Source: Curtobacterium sp. MCBA15_008 (lineage in GTDB: Bacteria > Actinomycetota > Actinomycetes > Actinomycetales > Microbacteriaceae). From it: a DNA stretch of 64,000 nucleotides. The translations under genes and the position numbers were made by a program. The stretch lies in the NCBI RefSeq assembly GCF_001865065.1, contig NZ_MJGN01000007.1, forward strand, positions 1 to 64,000, in the 5' to 3' direction. Below the pieces are notes generated by a model. The model did no database searches and was not told the DNA's origin. It saw nothing but the letters and a program-made list of their open reading frames with translations. Below are positions 26,627 to 35,110 of the stretch, one piece after another (position 1 is the stretch's first letter; each line of letters begins with the position of its first letter).

Positions 26627-26657
26627 CTATACCGCCCTATAGCGTCTCGGTATTACC
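26627..26657. promoter_or_regulatory. LysR-type operator dyad and second palindrome
   Basis: CTATA (26627-26631) and TATAG (26638-26642) form a perfect dyad with a six-base spacer, close to the T-N11-A rule for LysR sites. GGTATTACC at 26649-26657 is a second small palindrome. Both lie between the divergent LysR and mesX genes in an AT-richer patch. Confidence 0.65.
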
Positions 26658-26736
26658 TGATGGCCTGCCGTTCCCGTCATGATCGACGTACCCCTTCCCC
26701 AGTGCCCTCGGGCGCTCGACGAACAGATTGCCGACC

Positions 26737-27696
26737 ATGGCGAACGACCTCACCTTCAGCATCACCAGGACCCGCTTCGACGAGGACTACTCCCCCGCGG
26801 ACAGCTCCCGGCTGACCACGAACTTCGCCAACCTGGCGCGCGGCGAGCACCGTCAGCAGAACCTCCGTGCTGCGCTGGCGATGATCGACGGGCGTGCGAA
26901 CGAGCTCTTGGCTGCCGGTGACCGCTACCGCCTGCAACTCGACATCGTCTCGGCCGCACTGGCGTTCTCCGACGGAGGAGCGGACGCCGTGTTCCCGCTG
27001 CTCGAGATGCTCGACGTCACGATCGTCGACCAGCACACCGGCGAGCACCACCACGGCATCCTCGGCAACAACTTCTCGTCGTACCTGCGCGACTACGACT
27101 TCTCGGTGCTGCTGCCGTCATCGCCGGGCTTGCCGTCTGACTTCGGGGCGCTGCACGGGGCCCTCTTCCAGCGCTTCCTGGAGTCGTCCGCGTTCCACTC
27201 GCACTTCAGTGGCGAGCCCGTCGTCTGCATCAGCGTCTCGACGAGCCAGACCTACCGCCGGACCGAGTACGTCCACCCCGTCCTCGGCGCCGAGTACGAG
27301 CACGAGCACTCGTCGCTCACCGACGACTACTTCGGCCGGATGGGCATGCGGGTCCGGTACTTCCAGCCCGCCGGAGCGTCGGCCCCGCTCGCCTTCTACA
27401 CGCGCGGCGACCTGACCGGGGACTACACGGACCTCCAGCTGATCGGCACGATCGCCACCATGGAGACGTTCCAGAAGATCTACCGCCCGGAGATCTACGC
27501 CGCGAACACCCCGGCCGGGAGCACCTACCACCCCACCCTCGACCACACCGACTTCACGCCCACCCCGGTCACCTACGACCGTGAGGAGCGCAGCCGCCTC
27601 GGGATCACCCAGGGTCGGTGGACCGAGGAGCACCTCGTGACGCCGCACCACGCGCTCCTCTCGCGTTTCGCTGCCGACTCCGTCCCCGCCCGCTGA
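26737..27696 (+). CDS. mesX: MesX, DUF1852 partner of methionine synthase MesD
   Basis: A 319-residue DUF1852 protein. In characterised aerobic bacteria this family (MesX) is needed, with oxygen, for the folate- and cobalamin-independent methionine synthase MesD, probably by supplying the methyl group in an undefined way. The N-terminus ANDLTFSITRTRFDEDY and the motif HHHGILGNNFSSYLRDYDFS (about 100-119) with conserved His, Asn and Asp look like a metal- or redox-active site. No signal peptide. It is followed after 20 bases by mesD, matching the known pairing. The ATG at 26737 is preferred over an upstream TTG at 26728. Confidence 0.88.
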   Translation: MANDLTFSITRTRFDEDYSPADSSRLTTNFANLARGEHRQQNLRAALAMIDGRANELLAAGDRYRLQLDIVSAALAFSDGGADAVFPLLEMLDVTIVDQHTGEHHHGILGNNFSSYLRDYDFSVLLPSSPGLPSDFGALHGALFQRFLESSAFHSHFSGEPVVCISVSTSQTYRRTEYVHPVLGAEYEHEHSSLTDDYFGRMGMRVRYFQPAGASAPLAFYTRGDLTGDYTDLQLIGTIATMETFQKIYRPEIYAANTPAGSTYHPTLDHTDFTPTPVTYDREERSRLGITQGRWTEEHLVTPHHALLSRFAADSVPAR

Positions 27697-27716
27697 CCGT
27701 CTGGACCATCACCTCC

Positions 27717-28766
27717 ATGAGTTCTCTCCTCCCCACCTCGATCGTCGGCAGCCTGCCGAAACCGTCCTGGCTCGCCGAGCCCGAGCGGCTCTGGTCCCCC
27801 TGGCTGCTGGAAGGGGCAGCGCTGACCGAGGGCAAGCAGGACGCACTCCGCTCCGCCGTCCACGAGCAGGAACGCCGCGGCATCGACATCGTGAGCGACG
27901 GCGAGCAGACCCGTCAGCACTTCGTCACGACGTTCATCGAGCACCTGGACGGTGTCGACCTCGAGCGCAAGGAGACCGTCCGGATCCGTGACCGGTACGA
28001 CGCGGCCGTCCCGACCGTCGTCGGTGCCGTGAGCCGTCGGAAGCCGGTCTTCGTCGAGGACGCGAAGTTCCTGCGCGCCCAGACGGACCGGCCGATCAAG
28101 TGGGCACTCCCCGGCCCGATGACCATGATCGACACGCTCTCCGACCAGCACTACAAGAGCCGCGAGAAGCTGGCGTGGGAGTTCGCCACGATCCTCAACC
28201 AGGAAGCGCGCGAGCTCGAAGCCGCCGGCGTCGACATCATCCAGTTCGACGAGCCCGCCTTCACCGTCTTCCACGACGAGGTGCAGGACTGGGGTGTGGC
28301 AGCGCTGGAACGCGCGACCGAGGGCCTGCGCGCCGAGACCGCCGTGCACATCTGTTACGGCTACGGCATCGAGGCGAACAACAAGTGGAAGGAGACGCTC
28401 GGGGCGGAGTGGCGGCAGTACGAGCAGTCGTTCCCGCTGTTGCAGCAGTCGTCGATCGACATCGTGTCGTTGGAGTGCATCCACTCGCACGTTCCGCTCG
28501 AGCTCGTCGAGCTGATCCGGGGCAAGAAGGTCATGCTCGGGGCCATCGACGTCGCGACCGAGACCGTGGAGACGCCGGAAGAAGTGGCTGAGGTGCTCCG
28601 TCGGGCGCTCGAGTTCGTCGACGCGGACAAGCTCATCCCGAGTTCCAACTGCGGGATGGCTCCGCTGGCGCGGGGTGCTGCGCTGGACAAGCTCGGGGCG
28701 CTGTCCGCTGGCGCGGACATCGTCCGAGCTGAGTTCGTCGGCTCGGCGGTCCCGTCGGCGCGTTAG
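27717..28766 (+). CDS. mesD: MesD, core methionine synthase without folate domain
   Basis: A 349-residue protein equal to the catalytic C-terminal half of cobalamin-independent methionine synthase, lacking the N-terminal folate-binding half. Zinc ligands expected for homocysteine activation are visible: His211 and Cys213 (HICYGYG), Glu253 (SLECIHSH) and Cys312 (SSNCGM). The N-terminus shows the substrate loop IVGSLPKP. It makes methionine from homocysteine; placement next to DUF1852 identifies the MesD family, which uses neither methyltetrahydrofolate nor B12. It is probably co-transcribed with mesX under the LysR regulator. Confidence 0.9.
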   Translation: MSSLLPTSIVGSLPKPSWLAEPERLWSPWLLEGAALTEGKQDALRSAVHEQERRGIDIVSDGEQTRQHFVTTFIEHLDGVDLERKETVRIRDRYDAAVPTVVGAVSRRKPVFVEDAKFLRAQTDRPIKWALPGPMTMIDTLSDQHYKSREKLAWEFATILNQEARELEAAGVDIIQFDEPAFTVFHDEVQDWGVAALERATEGLRAETAVHICYGYGIEANNKWKETLGAEWRQYEQSFPLLQQSSIDIVSLECIHSHVPLELVELIRGKKVMLGAIDVATETVETPEEVAEVLRRALEFVDADKLIPSSNCGMAPLARGAALDKLGALSAGADIVRAEFVGSAVPSAR

Positions 28767-28783
28767 TCGTCATCAACCACAGG

Positions 28784-28822
28784 GCGGCTCCCCTCCAGAA
28801 GGAGGAGGGCCGCTCTGTTCGT
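28784..28822 (+). terminator. Probable intrinsic terminator of mesX-mesD
   Basis: GCGGCTCCCCTCC (28784-28796) pairs with GGAGGAGGGCCGC (28801-28813) across the four-base loop AGAA, with two wobble-type positions. It is followed by TCTGTTCGTT, a weak T-rich tail, 18 bases after the mesD stop. Confidence 0.6.
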
Positions 28823-28855
28823 TGCGTCCGACCCGTGCGCGGCTGTCGATCCGGC

Positions 28856-28867
28856 CTGGAGGCGCGG
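28856..28867. repeat. Single arm of the GGAGGCGCGG repeat family
   Basis: CTGGAGGCGCGG occurs once here, inside the degraded tail of the DUF1648 remnant, without a matching arm. Confidence 0.45.
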
Positions 28868-29292
28868 CTGCCGTCCGGCTGACAGGTCGCGCTGGCAGTG
28901 GCATCACCTTCCACTGCCCCTCGCGGGGGAGCAGCCAGTACGCAACGAACGCCCACACGGGCGCCGCCGCGGGAAGCCACCAAGCCGTCGGACTCAACGT
29001 CGAAGACGCCAATCCAACGACGATCAACCAACTCATCGCGAGCGCGGCGACGAACCCCGCGGTGACCGCGCATGAGATGCGCCCTCAGCGCCGGTCTCGA
29101 GCGAAGGCGGACCCGACAGCCGCCACGAGGAAGAGCGCCTGTATCGCCGCGAGCAGGATCGCGGTTCCCAACGGTGTTCCGTACCCGCTCGGGCTGCCGT
29201 CGGGGCCGAACGACGTGGCGATCCGTTCGGGTAGCCGATCCCACCAGGCGCTGGTGAGCGCAACCTCGACGACGACGGGGAACGCAGCTGCG

Positions 29293-29645
29293 ATGGCTGC
29301 GAAAAGAGGTAGGGCGTTGGGTGTCGCCGGCGCCGCGCTGACCCTCGGTACAGCGGCCGCGGATCAGTGGAAGGAAGACTCGCAGACGCATCCCGAATGG
29401 TCCACGGAGCAGAAGGCCGTCAGCGCAGGCAAGGCCACCGTGTTCGAAGGCGGTGGAGCGGTTGCCGGCGCGTGGGGCGGAGCCGTGGTCTGCGCCGAAG
29501 CCGGGGCCGTCATCGGCAGTGTCTTCCCCGGACCCGGCACCGCGATCGGGGGCATCGTCGGAGGGCTCATCGGCGGCGCGATCGGAAGTGGAATTGGTGA
29601 GAAGATCGGTGCAGGAGCAAAGGACTTGTGGGACAACCTGTGGCG
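29293..29645 (+). pseudogene. C-terminal glycine-rich tail of a T7SS-associated (WXG/LXG-type) protein
   Basis: A plus-strand frame coding GVAGAALTLGTAAADQW, a short helical stretch, then a long Gly/Ala/Ile-rich pore-like tail (GTAIGGIVGGLIGGAIGSGI) and KDLWDNLWRW. This is the typical C-terminal end of WXG100/LXG-type secreted proteins of actinobacteria and resembles a channel-forming or transmembrane hairpin. The N-terminal domain is missing, and no stop follows the natural end, suggesting a frameshift at about 29640. It starts where the antisense DUF1648 remnant loses its N-terminus. Confidence 0.45.
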
Positions 29646-30932
29646 ATGGACGACGACGCAACGGCTTCGACTGAGGGCTGGCGTCCCCGGGTCACGGATG
29701 TCGGCGTCCTTCGAGTTCCGGCGACGAGGGTCGACGACACTCACGAAGACGCCATCGCGGTCGTCACATCGGCCGATCCCCTCACCCCTGCCTTTCGCGA
29801 GAACGTCGTTCTCTCCGCCGTACCGACACAGGGCTCGATCACCGCCGACTCACTCGCAGCGATCGACGAGACCCGGAGGGCCCAGGTCTGGACGCACATC
29901 GTGGCGGTCTCACCCTGGGCGCAGGGCAACCGTGGGCGACGAATGATCTTCCTGTACGAGATCGATCGCGTCGTCGTAGCAGTGGCGAAGTACACCTTCA
30001 CCTCCGGCGATCAGCGCATCGATCTGACGTGCAGCGCTGATCTCACGACGTTCACCACCCTGCTCCCGATCTTCGATGAAATTGCAGCGTTCAGCGAGCT
30101 TTCGAACACTGCTGAGCGGGAGCTGACAAATCAGTCTGGCGATCAGTTGCCAGTGCTCGACGCAGCGGCCACGGCGCGCTTCGGCGAGCCTTTGGAATCA
30201 CTTGACTTCCTGCGAGGCTCGCAAGTCGCTCCTTCGGCTGACTACGTCTTACCGGCTGGCTCGCTCGATCAGCTCTGGTCGACGAAGGACCGCGGTTTGG
30301 TCTCCACTGCCACACGGTCATCGGAGGTGGGAACCGCGCTTCGAGAAGCCGGCCTCACCAGCCGGTTCGGCGGTTCAACGACCAAGGCGCGTGAGGTGAT
30401 CGCACCGCTGCAGACCTCGACATTCCGGCTCGCTTCCGTCCTTCAATCCGCAGGCGAGACTCAGCAATGGTCGTGCTTCGCTGCCCCGGACGGCCTAGCA
30501 CTCGTTCGCAGTCAGTCGACTACAGTTCACGCGACATCGCCCGAATCGCTGTCGATCGTGGGGCTCCCGGCGGCGATCGCACGCTTGATCGCCTGGCTAC
30601 CACTCGACCCGTACTGGGCAGCGATCGATGAAGCGGATCGTGACCGGGTCTTCGACGACGATCTTCTGAACGCGAAGCTTTGCGGCGAGCGTGTCCCCAG
30701 TCCGAAGCGTCTCGGTCCTGTCCTTGAGGAATGTTGGTCAGCGGACTGGGTTTCGGTACAGATCGGGATGCACGACTCGACTGATGGGCTCCCTTTGATT
30801 CAGGCGAACGGGAAGTACTTCCACCGCGACGCGACCGGGGGCGGTTCGCTGCTCCGGCCAGTTCCGTCCGACACCGTGTTCCTGGGGATTCTCGACCTCG
30901 TCGGCCGTCACCGATCCCGCGGAGCTTCGTGA
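29628..30932 (+). CDS. Hypothetical protein, possibly LpqN-like N-terminal domain
   Basis: A 434-residue soluble protein. The first 150 residues (ENVVLSAVPTQGS then GRRMIFLYEIDRVVVAVAKY, ending in LLPIFDEIAAFSEL) resemble the PsbP/LpqN fold found near type VII secretion genes. The rest (about 185-430) has a mixed alpha/beta pattern with WSCFAAPDGLALVRS and resembles nothing I can name; an EspG-like chaperone role is a guess. The start is GTG at 29628 or ATG at 29646. It is coupled by GTGA overlap to the next small membrane gene. Base use is less GC-rich than average here, as in the flanking remnants. Confidence 0.6.
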   Translation: MGQPVAMDDDATASTEGWRPRVTDVGVLRVPATRVDDTHEDAIAVVTSADPLTPAFRENVVLSAVPTQGSITADSLAAIDETRRAQVWTHIVAVSPWAQGNRGRRMIFLYEIDRVVVAVAKYTFTSGDQRIDLTCSADLTTFTTLLPIFDEIAAFSELSNTAERELTNQSGDQLPVLDAAATARFGEPLESLDFLRGSQVAPSADYVLPAGSLDQLWSTKDRGLVSTATRSSEVGTALREAGLTSRFGGSTTKAREVIAPLQTSTFRLASVLQSAGETQQWSCFAAPDGLALVRSQSTTVHATSPESLSIVGLPAAIARLIAWLPLDPYWAAIDEADRDRVFDDDLLNAKLCGERVPSPKRLGPVLEECWSADWVSVQIGMHDSTDGLPLIQANGKYFHRDATGGGSLLRPVPSDTVFLGILDLVGRHRSRGAS

Positions 30933-31222
30933 TGCAGTTCCTCGTGCTGGGCACCGTGCCCTTCATCATCGGCCTGTTGGGATACACCAGCGTCTGGCGT
31001 CGTTGGGCTCACGAAGGGATGAGCTACTGGGTCTTCGGGTTCTTCTGGATCGGCATCGGGCTCTTCTGGATCGGTGCCAGCACGAGCATCCGGGGCACTC
31101 CTACTTGGTTGATGATCACAGGAATCGTCGCACTCATCGTCGGGGCCAGCAGCGTCTGGTACCTCCCGCCGCCGCTCACGCCCCGATGGTTCCGGGACGC
31201 ACGCCGTTCCTGGCGCCACTGA
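30929..31222 (+). CDS. Small membrane protein of unknown function
   Basis: A 97-residue protein with three hydrophobic helices (about 4-20, 32-50 and 58-76) and a basic tail, PRWFRDARRSWRH. Its GTG (or the ATG three bases on) overlaps the previous stop, so it is co-translated with the 29628 gene. A very similar tail, PAWFRDARRA followed by a stop, is coded at 43431-43467 as an isolated fragment, so this small family was probably once duplicated. Function unknown. Confidence 0.65.
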   Translation: MMQFLVLGTVPFIIGLLGYTSVWRRWAHEGMSYWVFGFFWIGIGLFWIGASTSIRGTPTWLMITGIVALIVGASSVWYLPPPLTPRWFRDARRSWRH

Positions 31223-31249
31223 CGCTGACCAACTCAGCACCTCCCACCG

Positions 31250-31960
31250 CAGGGCCTACCTGCCTGCGACCAGACGACGAGTCCCGTGCGGTGAGCCGCC
31301 GGCAGCCCGTGTTCGTCGAGAACGCGTAGCGGCAGAGATCGTCGAACGTGGACCAGACGCCGCCGGCCGCCGCGAACGACGACTCCCCGAGCGCCCACGG
31401 CTGGATCGTGCGACCGAAGAGCTTCGCCACCACCCGGTCTGCGTCTGCCGGCACGAGGGCCGCAGAGCTGATCCCCGCCGGGTCGAGGACGTGCTGGCGC
31501 ACGGCGGCGAACCAGTCGCCGTGCACCTCGTCGAGCAAGGCGCCGAGCAATGCGCCGAGCAATGCGCCGAGCAGCGCGTACCCGAGGTTCGAGTACACGA
31601 ACTGGCCTCGGGGCGTGGCCGGCACCGCTGCTGCCAGATGCAGAGGAACCCCGACAGGCTCTCGGTACGGGTCGCCGAACAGGCGGTCGCGCATCGTGGC
31701 CGGAAGCCGGGGCAAACCCGAGGTGTGGTGGACGAAATCAGCAACGGTCGTGTCGGCATCGGGCACGCCGGGAAGGTAGTGCACGACAGGCCGCTCGACC
31801 TCGAGTGCGAGCCAGGCCGTCGTGCCCACAGGTCCCTTCGTGATGCTCCCCCACTCGAGCATCCAGGCGGTGGCGTAGGGCCCGCGGGGACCACGAACGG
31901 CGCGCCGGCCATCGCCTGCGCGAAGACTCGCGCGCCAGTGACCGGAACTCTCAAGCGGAT
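31250..31960 (-). pseudogene. Frameshifted and truncated class C beta-lactamase-like serine hydrolase
   Basis: Two minus-strand frames join into one serine hydrolase of the beta-lactamase/penicillin-binding superfamily. The first gives VTGARVFAQAMAGAPFVV; after a one-base shift at about 31880-31890 the second gives LEWGSITK with the SxxK catalytic Ser and Lys, VHHTSGLPRLP, and YSNLGY with the YxN motif. The C-terminal third is missing, replaced by unrelated sequence running into the neighbouring gene. A 12-base tandem repeat (31540-31574) has lengthened the segment after YSNLGY to a run of ALLG units. No functional enzyme can be made. Confidence 0.75.
31540..31574. repeat. 12-base tandem repeat in the hydrolase pseudogene
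   Basis: The unit GCGCCGAGCAAT occurs twice in full and a third time nearly in full, with a further related copy just before. It codes the repeated ALLG residues in the broken hydrolase and is a likely slippage site. Confidence 0.8.
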
Positions 31961-32135
31961 TCCCCACCAGGCCCATCCGCTGGGAAAGGTCCATCAAGCG
32001 GGCGGGAGCCCCCACTGGGCATCGTCGGCCTCCATCTGCGCTGGGCTTGCGACCGACGGGAGAACCGCCGGGGATGCGCCCTCGGCAACAGTTCCAATAA
32101 TGTGTGCGACATGTTACGCATCGGGGGCGGTTAGG

Positions 32136-33083
32136 TTGCAAGTCGCACGAATCATCATGTTCATCACGCTGGCGCACGGCGGTGCCTGGGCCCTCCTCAC
32201 ACCGGCGCTCCTGACCAGCGCCGACCTCACCGATCCGGCGGGCAGCCCCGGGACGTATCTCGCCACGGTTGCGATGATGTTCACCCCTGCGGCGAGCGCA
32301 CTGCTCGTCGCCGTCGTCCTGGAGCGGCGCCGCGGCCGCGCACTGCTCCGCGGCGTCGGCCTCGACGCCTTCTTCACTCGACGTGGTTGGCGGATCGGGC
32401 TCTGGGCGACGGCGGCATCGGCGGCTCTCGTGGTGGGGAGCTGGGCGCTGGGCCTGTCCTTCGGATGGCTCGAACTCGACCCGGAACGATCGCCGCTCAA
32501 GATCCTGATCGTGCAACTCACCGGCGTCGAGCCGCCGCTACCGATGGCCGCTCTCGCCGCCCTCCAGCTCGTGAACCTCCCCATCGGTCTCGCCGTGACG
32601 AGCATCGCGGTGGCAGGAGAAGAGGTCGGTTGGCGCGGCTGGCTCCTGCCACGTCTCGTGGAGCTCGCGCCACGGTGGGCGCTCCCGCTCAGCGGGCTCA
32701 TCTGGGGCGTCTGGCACACGCCGGCGATCCTGCTCGGCCTCAACTACGACCAGCGGGATCTGCTCGGCGTCTGCATGATGACCGTGGCGTGCACGGGCGT
32801 CGGAGTACTCATCGGTTGGTTGCGGCTGCACAGCCGATCACTGCTGCCCTGCGTCCTCGCCCATGCAGGCCTCAACGTCTTCACCACCTACCAGTCAGCG
32901 CTCTTCCCGCCCTTCGACCCACGCTTGGTCGGCCCTCTCTCAGTGACGGGGTGGATCGTCATCGCGGCGATGCTCGTTTGGCTCGGAGTCGCTCGGCGGC
33001 GACAACGCGGTGCCTTCGGCCGAGGAGCCGCGGAACCGCCAACTCCGAGCGGCAGGCTTCCGGATCACCGGCTCGACGCGTGA
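32136..33083 (+). CDS. CPBP family intramembrane metalloprotease
   Basis: A 315-residue membrane protein of the CAAX protease/bacteriocin-processing (CPBP, Abi) family. About eight helices are predicted by eye. Motif 1 is EEVGWRGWLLP (EExxxR, about residues 159-170), motif 2 is the WGVWHTP His (about 190), and a third His/Asn pair is in LAHAGLNVF, the intramembrane glutamic protease site. Such proteins act in prenyl-protein processing, bacteriocin immunity or envelope signalling. TTG at 32136 is preferred because GGGGGCGG lies about six bases before it; ATG at 32157 is the alternative. Confidence 0.82.
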   Translation: MQVARIIMFITLAHGGAWALLTPALLTSADLTDPAGSPGTYLATVAMMFTPAASALLVAVVLERRRGRALLRGVGLDAFFTRRGWRIGLWATAASAALVVGSWALGLSFGWLELDPERSPLKILIVQLTGVEPPLPMAALAALQLVNLPIGLAVTSIAVAGEEVGWRGWLLPRLVELAPRWALPLSGLIWGVWHTPAILLGLNYDQRDLLGVCMMTVACTGVGVLIGWLRLHSRSLLPCVLAHAGLNVFTTYQSALFPPFDPRLVGPLSVTGWIVIAAMLVWLGVARRRQRGAFGRGAAEPPTPSGRLPDHRLDA

Positions 33084-33107
33084 CATGGGCGCTGCCCGCC
33101 TCGCCGA

Positions 33108-33145
33108 ACTGGAGGCGCGGCACCAACCGGCACCGCGCCTCCAGT
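33108..33145. repeat. Full GGAGGCGCGG-family hairpin between convergent genes
   Basis: ACTGGAGGCGCGG (33108-33120) and CCGCGCCTCCAGT (33133-33145) form a perfect 13-base stem with a 12-base loop. It sits between the convergent CPBP and GH127 genes and is the cleanest terminator-like copy. No T-run follows in either direction. Confidence 0.85.
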
Positions 33146-33163
33146 CCGGAAAGCTGCCTCCCG

Positions 33164-35110
33164 CTACCGCCCCGGCTCCTCCACATCGTCCACGTCCCGC
33201 CAGTTCCCGATCACCGGGAACTCCGTCACCCGCAACCGCGCCGACCCGTACGGCACGAGGCGCAGGTCGTCATCGGGCCCGTGGTCGAGCACCGGACTCG
33301 CCGGGGGAACGTCCGCCTGCGCCCCCGCCATCCGCCACTCGGTCGCCCGGGCGCCCGGCGCGTGCAGCACGACAGCAGCGCTCCGCCGGTCCCGGAGCGA
33401 CCACGGCGTCGTCGGAACGGTTCCGCGTGTCACCCGCCACGAGGTGGCTGATCCGACCTGGTCCAGCGCCCAGTTCCACGACCCGCGCGGGTGGATCTCC
33501 CACTCCCCGATGCCCGGTGCGCCCTCGTGTTCCACCCAGCGCTCCCCCGGCGAGTACACCATCGTCAGCGGCCCGAGCCGGACCGATGCGGCCTGCCGCT
33601 CGCGTCGCGTCACCCTCGCCCGCATCGGCAGGACGAGCACGACGTCACCGGCCGTCGACCAATCGCGTTCCAGGGTCACGTAGCCGTCCTCGGCCGGGAG
33701 TCGCGCCTCACCGGCGAGCGCCACCGGGGCACCGCCGACCGTCAGCCGGGCGTCGTCCGCCCACTCGGGGATCCGGAGTCGGAGCGCGAACGGTGCTGTC
33801 CGCTCAGTCGCCACACGGATGGTGACGGTCTCGTCGAACGGGTACGTCGTGTCGACCTGGATCGTCACCGGGTCAGGCCCGACGGCCGTCTGCACGGTCA
33901 CGGGCGCGTAGGCCACGACCCGCAGCCCGTCGTCATCACGCAACCAGGAGTTCGCGACGAACTTCGGCCACCCCTGGTGCAGGTTCGCCGTGCAGCAGCC
34001 GAAGTGCGGCTCGAGGCCGAAGATCCCGGCGTCGTCGGACGAGAAGCTCCACTCCCGACGGGCCACCGACACCGACACCTGGTTCGCCTGCTGGTGGTAC
34101 TGGTGTCCGCGCATCTCCGGGTCGCTCGACGCCGGCAGCAGGTTGTACGCGAGGTGCTCGAGCCGGTCGCCGTCGATCGCCCGGCCGTACACCTGCGCGT
34201 GGACCTCCTGCGTGAACATCATCTCGACGACCTGGCACGTCTCGACGCCCGCCGTCGCAGTCGGTCCCCCGAGCCACTCGTCGCCGGAGAACCATCCGTG
34301 GGCCTGCCCGTGCCACCGATCGAGGTTCCCGAACGCCGACTCCGTACGGGCGGCGTGTCCGGTGAGGTCGCGGTCACGGAGGGCGTCCACGGCGCCGGTC
34401 TTCAGCCCCATCGCGACGTTCGGTCCGTGGGTGCGGTGCGAGAACACTCGTGCGGCGCCGGTGATGAGGTCACCGGTCAGGTACTCGTCCCACCGGATCG
34501 TCTGGGCCGCGAGCACGTCGACGAGGTCGAGCAGCCAGTCCTCGCCGGTCTGCTCGTACAGCCACCACACGGACAGCACGTTGTCGGCGCCGCGGGCACG
34601 CCCCCAGGACGTCAACGGCCGGGCAGGCAGGTGCGACAGCTGGTGGCGGAAGTAGCGCGAGAGGAACGGTGCGACGCGATCATCCCCGGTGGCGTCGGCG
34701 TGCTGCGTGAGCACCTTGCACGCGACCATCCGCGGCCACCAGTCGTCGTTGCCGGTCGGACCGAAGAACCCGTCCTCGCGCTGCGAGCTGAGGATCCACT
34801 CGATCCACGGAGACGCGAGCGCCAGCAGTCTGTCGTCGTGCAGCACGTGCGCGAGCGGCACGAGTCCGTCCAGGTAGTACGGCCCGCGTTCCCAGTTCTC
34901 ACCTGCTCCGCCGCGCCAGCCGCTGTCCGGTCCGACGTCGGGCCAGAGCGCCTCGAGCTGCCCGGTGATGTTGTCGGCCTGCAGCCGGAGCTGGTCGAGC
35001 AGCCAGCCGCCGGGTGTGATGCTCCCGAGCGGCAGGGGCCGGTGCGGCCGACCGCCGGGGCTGGGAGCGTCGGCAGCGGTGCCGGTGGTCGGGGTGTCCG
35101 TGATGGTCAT
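33164..35110 (-). CDS. GH127 (DUF1680) beta-L-arabinofuranosidase-like enzyme
   Basis: A 648-residue cytosolic protein of the DUF1680/GH127 family, whose characterised members remove beta-L-arabinofuranose from plant glycans. The N-terminus has the family start GSITPGGWLLDQLRLQADNI. The zinc-thiolate catalytic residues can be followed: ETC in GVETCQVVEMMF (about 290) and the double cysteine in FGCCTANLHQG (about 372), one of which is the nucleophile. A C-terminal beta-sandwich follows. No signal peptide. The ATG overlaps the permease stop (ATGA), so it is the last gene of a sugar ABC operon. Confidence 0.88.
   Translation of the reverse strand: MTITDTPTTGTAADAPSPGGRPHRPLPLGSITPGGWLLDQLRLQADNITGQLEALWPDVGPDSGWRGGAGENWERGPYYLDGLVPLAHVLHDDRLLALASPWIEWILSSQREDGFFGPTGNDDWWPRMVACKVLTQHADATGDDRVAPFLSRYFRHQLSHLPARPLTSWGRARGADNVLSVWWLYEQTGEDWLLDLVDVLAAQTIRWDEYLTGDLITGAARVFSHRTHGPNVAMGLKTGAVDALRDRDLTGHAARTESAFGNLDRWHGQAHGWFSGDEWLGGPTATAGVETCQVVEMMFTQEVHAQVYGRAIDGDRLEHLAYNLLPASSDPEMRGHQYHQQANQVSVSVARREWSFSSDDAGIFGLEPHFGCCTANLHQGWPKFVANSWLRDDDGLRVVAYAPVTVQTAVGPDPVTIQVDTTYPFDETVTIRVATERTAPFALRLRIPEWADDARLTVGGAPVALAGEARLPAEDGYVTLERDWSTAGDVVLVLPMRARVTRRERQAASVRLGPLTMVYSPGERWVEHEGAPGIGEWEIHPRGSWNWALDQVGSATSWRVTRGTVPTTPWSLRDRRSAAVVLHAPGARATEWRMAGAQADVPPASPVLDHGPDDDLRLVPYGSARLRVTEFPVIGNWRDVDDVEEPGR

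Larger units (their letters stand above)
28773..29318 (-). pseudogene. Broken DUF1648-type membrane protein gene
   Basis: Read on the minus strand from about 29318, the frame gives a membrane segment (LPLFAAIAAAFPVVVEVALT), the DUF1648 hallmark WDRLPERIATSFGPDGSPSG, another helix and then an in-frame TGA (29087-29085). Translation continues in frame through SCAVTAGFVAALAMSWLIVV and AAPVWAFVAYWLLP, clear further helices, so a single base change probably made the stop. There is no start codon upstream, where an unrelated plus-strand reading frame begins. The C-terminal tail runs through repeat sequence. Dead gene, possibly once an SdpI-like immunity or signal-peptide protein. Confidence 0.65.

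Noticed and set aside
28675-29946. Continuous 423-residue plus-strand protein
   Set aside because: The frame is open over unrelated pieces: the antisense of the DUF1648 remnant, the glycine-rich tail, and then out-of-frame sequence of the 29628 gene.
31540-31574. Functional repeat domain in a membrane protein
   Set aside because: The ALLG units arise from a 12-base tandem repeat inside a frameshifted hydrolase, not from a membrane helix.
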